Source of the DNA: Verrucomicrobiota bacterium
GTDB lineage: Bacteria; Verrucomicrobiota; Verrucomicrobiia; Opitutales; Seribacteraceae
NCBI GenBank assembly: GCA_014382645.1
Contig: JACNJI010000137.1
Location: 1 to 7,626 of the forward strand
DNA: 7,626 nucleotides
Direction of reading: 5' to 3'
Of the stretch, positions 7,501-7,626 are shown in pieces. The notes beneath the pieces were generated by a model. It ran no database searches. It had not been told where the DNA came from and saw nothing but the letters and a program-made list of their open reading frames with translations. How positions within the stretch are numbered: the first letter of the stretch is position 1; each line of letters starts with the position of its first letter. Both the position numbers and the translations under genes were made by a program.

Positions 7501-7626
7501 CTGCTTGGGCGGCCCCCACGCTTGGCGCGACAGACGCGGAAACGGCTGACAGCGCATTGGTTTGGAGCGTCTCATCTGCGGCAACCAGCGGCACCGCGGA
7601 CGTTTCGGGAACTGCCGCAACACCCT
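4506..7626 (+). CDS. Giant secreted LamG / cadherin-Ig-like repeat protein, 3'-truncated by the window edge
   Basis: Frame 3 is open from just after the TAA at 4494 to the window edge, giving at least 1040 residues. The first ATG is at 4506, but other in-frame starts (TTG 4533 and 4539, GTG 4548, GTG 4617) are possible, and none has a good ribosome site. Order of parts: a polar extension; a hydrophobic signal segment (about 77-97) ending AHA before ANP; an Ig-like strand PVAVNDTYVV; a LamG-type jellyroll (about 118-400) with SISMWFRIP, AWHHLVASWDN, HVDGG and FIDELAIW; the rest of the split Ig-like domain (NDSDADGE onward, 403-476); a full Ig/cadherin-like domain (477-573); and repeats A1, B1, B2, A2, A3. 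Asp-rich DSDADGE and DVDDANAS motifs suggest calcium binding. It is probably an adhesin or glycan-binding exoprotein. No enzyme domain is visible. The anchor or secretion signal at the C-terminus is out of view, so the export route beyond the inner membrane is unknown. Confidence 0.88.
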   Translation, partial: MKISISTCFLYLPDVLTHNKFVFFPFPLSSLIKNPSSVNSTFWTTIGQNLRNGPNNSSEVNASNAPSPTARPTLTRHFFLFASFALPVFLFGLVAHAANPVAVNDTYVVDIGGTVSVRSSYSTTMADKSPSLFWNLNDVSLAGTRPSIPPTIDSGSDSVDGTGFFYQTPASINLSNAPLLAPSGGFKGFASSNVWWELGDADSGVGGNGGYIQNVVNPKTAWGSEVGSISMWFRIPADKTGLNDPITFGKSVIFEGVNTSDYSSLPYSVYKTSVVIFYSESKLSFNLYQNGTTLSSFTTSSTFNDNAWHHLVASWDNATGNVAAFHVDGGSLAGATKSYSGQSYYDLTTDFTFDVRLQVGQGEFYQTAFNGFIDELAIWTEDALTAADARDLYFAGLGGPLSNDSDADGEAITWLEADMVKTGLGSYVSNLTIQDTGGGFDFDGTGVAAGNYSFTYKATAGGEKSGDATIAIKVNGPPTGVNDSGYVTAPGNVLNVDVATGVLANDSDPNVDTLSAFIASNPADGTLTLNADGSFTYDATSATAATKTFTYKVSDGSLEAGPYTVTIIVSDNDPPVITQGDSISFTMTEEGKPTAWSTPAIVATDGDSNVATQLTWSLLTAASNGTATVSGTAASPTITYAPNADYNGTDSFVVQVIDETTLTDTITVNVTISNVDDDPVVGNAIADVNATEDDADLVVDLTNVFNDVDDANASITKVIQSNSNSALVTSTISGDNLTLDYQADQSGSATITVRATSNGETVDDAFTVTVTAVDDPPVVANAIADVSANQDAADLVIDLSNVFNDVDDANASITQLVTANDNTSLVTTSFAGNNLTLDFQASQTGTANITVQATSNSKTVDDTFVVTVTPSNFPPVITQGAGPLAVTMSEDGSPTAWVAPTLGATDANTAAAGLTWSVSSAATDGTATVSGSAAAPTTFTYAPNADFYGSDSFVVQVTDGALTDTITVNVTVSGVSDAPVITQGAGPLAVTMSEDGVPTAWAAPTLGATDAETADSALVWSVSSAATSGTADVSGTAATP
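4533..4562 (+). promoter_or_regulatory. Weak candidate promoter inside the 5' end of the giant ORF
   Basis: TTGTAC (4533-4538) and CATAAC (4557-4562) are separated by 18 bp and match sigma-70 boxes in 3 and 4 of 6 positions. If used, transcription would begin near 4570, after the ATG at 4506, and the GTG at 4617 would become the likely start. The match is poor, so this is only a hint about the start problem. Confidence 0.2.
4570..4597 (+). other. 28-nt uninterrupted pyrimidine tract, including a T8 run
   Basis: Positions 4570-4597 contain only C and T, opening with eight T residues, and are followed directly by an A-rich stretch (AATAAAAAAT). In the frame of the giant ORF it encodes a Phe/Pro/Leu/Ser run unlike the rest of the protein. 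It may be untranslated leader (a possible S1-binding, SD-independent initiation region) rather than coding sequence. Alternatively, T8 could be a slippage site in an extended N-terminus. Confidence 0.45.
4734..4796 (+). other. Signal-peptide hydrophobic core of the giant protein
   Basis: After TARPTLTR, which gives a positively charged flank, residues 77-97 (counting from ATG 4506) form a hydrophobic run rich in Phe, Leu, Ala and Val. The run ends VAHA before ANPVAVND, a good signal peptidase I site (Ala at -3 and -1). This shows that the true start must lie upstream of about 4730. No ATG lies between 4506 and here in this frame, so the signal peptide has an unusually long n-region whichever start is used. 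Confidence 0.75.
4857..5708 (+). other. LamG / concanavalin-A-like jellyroll domain
   Basis: Hallmarks of the LamG_3-type fold appear in order: SLFWNLNDVSLAGTRP near the front, GSISMWFRIP (about 227-236), FNLYQNG, AWHHLVASWDNATGN (Trp at residue 308), HVDGGSL (Asp 328) and the closing strand FNGFIDELAIW (about 370-380) followed by LTAADARDLYFAG. Such domains commonly bind glycans or act as protein-interaction modules. Here the ligand cannot be read from the sequence. The stretch between about 4857 and 5130 is less clearly part of the core jellyroll. Confidence 0.75.
5934..6224 (+). repeat. Ig/cadherin-like domain (Big_9 or VCBS style), 97 residues
   Basis: The segment begins PPTGVNDSGYV, continues GVLANDSDPNVDTLSAF and DGTLTLNADGSFTYDA, and ends TFTYKVSDG...YTVTIIVSDND. 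This is the classic layout of the cadherin-like/Ig-like domains found in large bacterial surface proteins, with an Asp-rich NDSDPN turn that could bind calcium. It is intact and directly follows the split domain around the LamG, so it serves as an internal reference for that fold. Confidence 0.8.
6225..6536 (+). repeat. Type A repeat, copy 1 (104 residues)
   Basis: It begins PPVITQG and carries TEEGKPTAW, LTWSLL, NGTATVSGTA, TYAPNADYNGTDSFVVQV and DTITVNVTIS, a beta-sandwich module of the cadherin/Ig-like type. It has the same length as copy 2 (312 nt) but is clearly diverged, especially in residues 8-40. Confidence 0.85.
6537..6830 (+). repeat. Type B repeat, copy 1 (98 residues)
   Basis: It opens DPVVGNAIADV and contains LTNVFNDVDDANASIT, then NLTLDYQADQSGSATITV and TVDDAFTVTVTAVDD. 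It is unrelated by eye to type A beyond the general all-beta style. The DVDDAN motif is a likely calcium site. Confidence 0.85.
6831..7124 (+). repeat. Type B repeat, copy 2 (98 residues)
   Basis: It aligns to copy 1 without a gap and shares 63 of 98 residues by hand count, including an invariant NVFNDVDDANASIT block. It ends TVTPSNF rather than TVTAVDD, a changed linker just before the array switches back to type A. Confidence 0.85.
7125..7436 (+). repeat. Type A repeat, copy 2 (104 residues)
   Basis: It begins PPVITQGAGPLAVTMSEDG and keeps the PTAW, LTWSV, GTATVSG, YAPNADFYGSDSFVVQV and DTITVNVTV blocks of copy 1. It is closer to copy 3 than to copy 1. Confidence 0.85.
7437..7626 (+). repeat. 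Type A repeat, copy 3 (partial, first 63 residues)
   Basis: It begins APVITQGAGPLAVTMSEDG and is cut by the window edge. It shares 51 of 63 visible residues with copy 2, while many codons differ at the third base, pointing to an older duplication held by selection rather than a fresh copy. The array very likely continues beyond the window. Confidence 0.85.

Noticed and set aside
6045..7594. Several minus-strand open frames of 60-150 residues across the repeat region
   Set aside because: They are antisense shadows of the Thr/Val/Asp-rich repeats, mirror the repeat pattern, have no recognisable domain, and conflict with a continuous frame on the + strand.
6225..7626. Repeat array as a recent DNA duplication or CRISPR-like structure
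   Set aside because: The copies differ at many synonymous sites, units are about 300 bp and in frame, and there are no short identical repeats with spacers.

Overview
The window looks like a chromosomal segment of a Gram-negative, lipid-A-making bacterium with moderately high GC. The combination of LpxI (rather than LpxH), the form of the leucyl-tRNA synthetase, and a very long secreted protein with a LamG domain and cadherin/Ig-like repeats most resembles marine Verrucomicrobiota (Opitutales/Puniceicoccales type). That placement is inferred from protein style only. A related PVC-group or Lentisphaerae genome is not excluded.

Layout. Positions 1-881 (+) hold the C-terminal two-thirds of a FabF-type beta-ketoacyl-ACP synthase II, whose 5' end lies outside the window. 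It converges, with only 18 bp between the stops, on a minus-strand pair: leuS (1752-4325) followed 15 bp later by lpxI (900-1736), which looks like a two-gene transcription unit. Positions 4326-4505 form a divergent intergenic region with an imperfect inverted repeat. From about 4506 (start uncertain) to the right edge, a single open frame on the + strand (frame 3) runs off the window without a stop. It encodes at least 1040 residues of a huge exported surface protein.

Function. FabF extends fatty acyl chains on ACP, LpxI cleaves UDP-2,3-diacylglucosamine in lipid A synthesis, and LeuRS charges tRNA-Leu. These are housekeeping genes, and FabF and LpxI both supply the envelope. The large protein has an N-terminal extension, a clear hydrophobic signal segment ending AHA, a LamG/ConA-like jellyroll that appears to sit inside a split Ig-like domain, a complete Ig/cadherin-like domain, and then modules of two families (A, 104 residues; B, 98 residues) in the order A-B-B-A-A. 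It is probably a secreted or surface-bound adhesin or glycan-binding protein. Its C-terminus, which would show how it is anchored or exported, is outside the window.

The points most worth a second look are the nested LamG insertion, the modular A/B repeat array, the unresolved start and long N-terminal extension of the giant gene (with a 28-nt pyrimidine run), and the structured divergent region upstream. I saw no tRNA, rRNA, CRISPR array, insertion sequence or phage gene.
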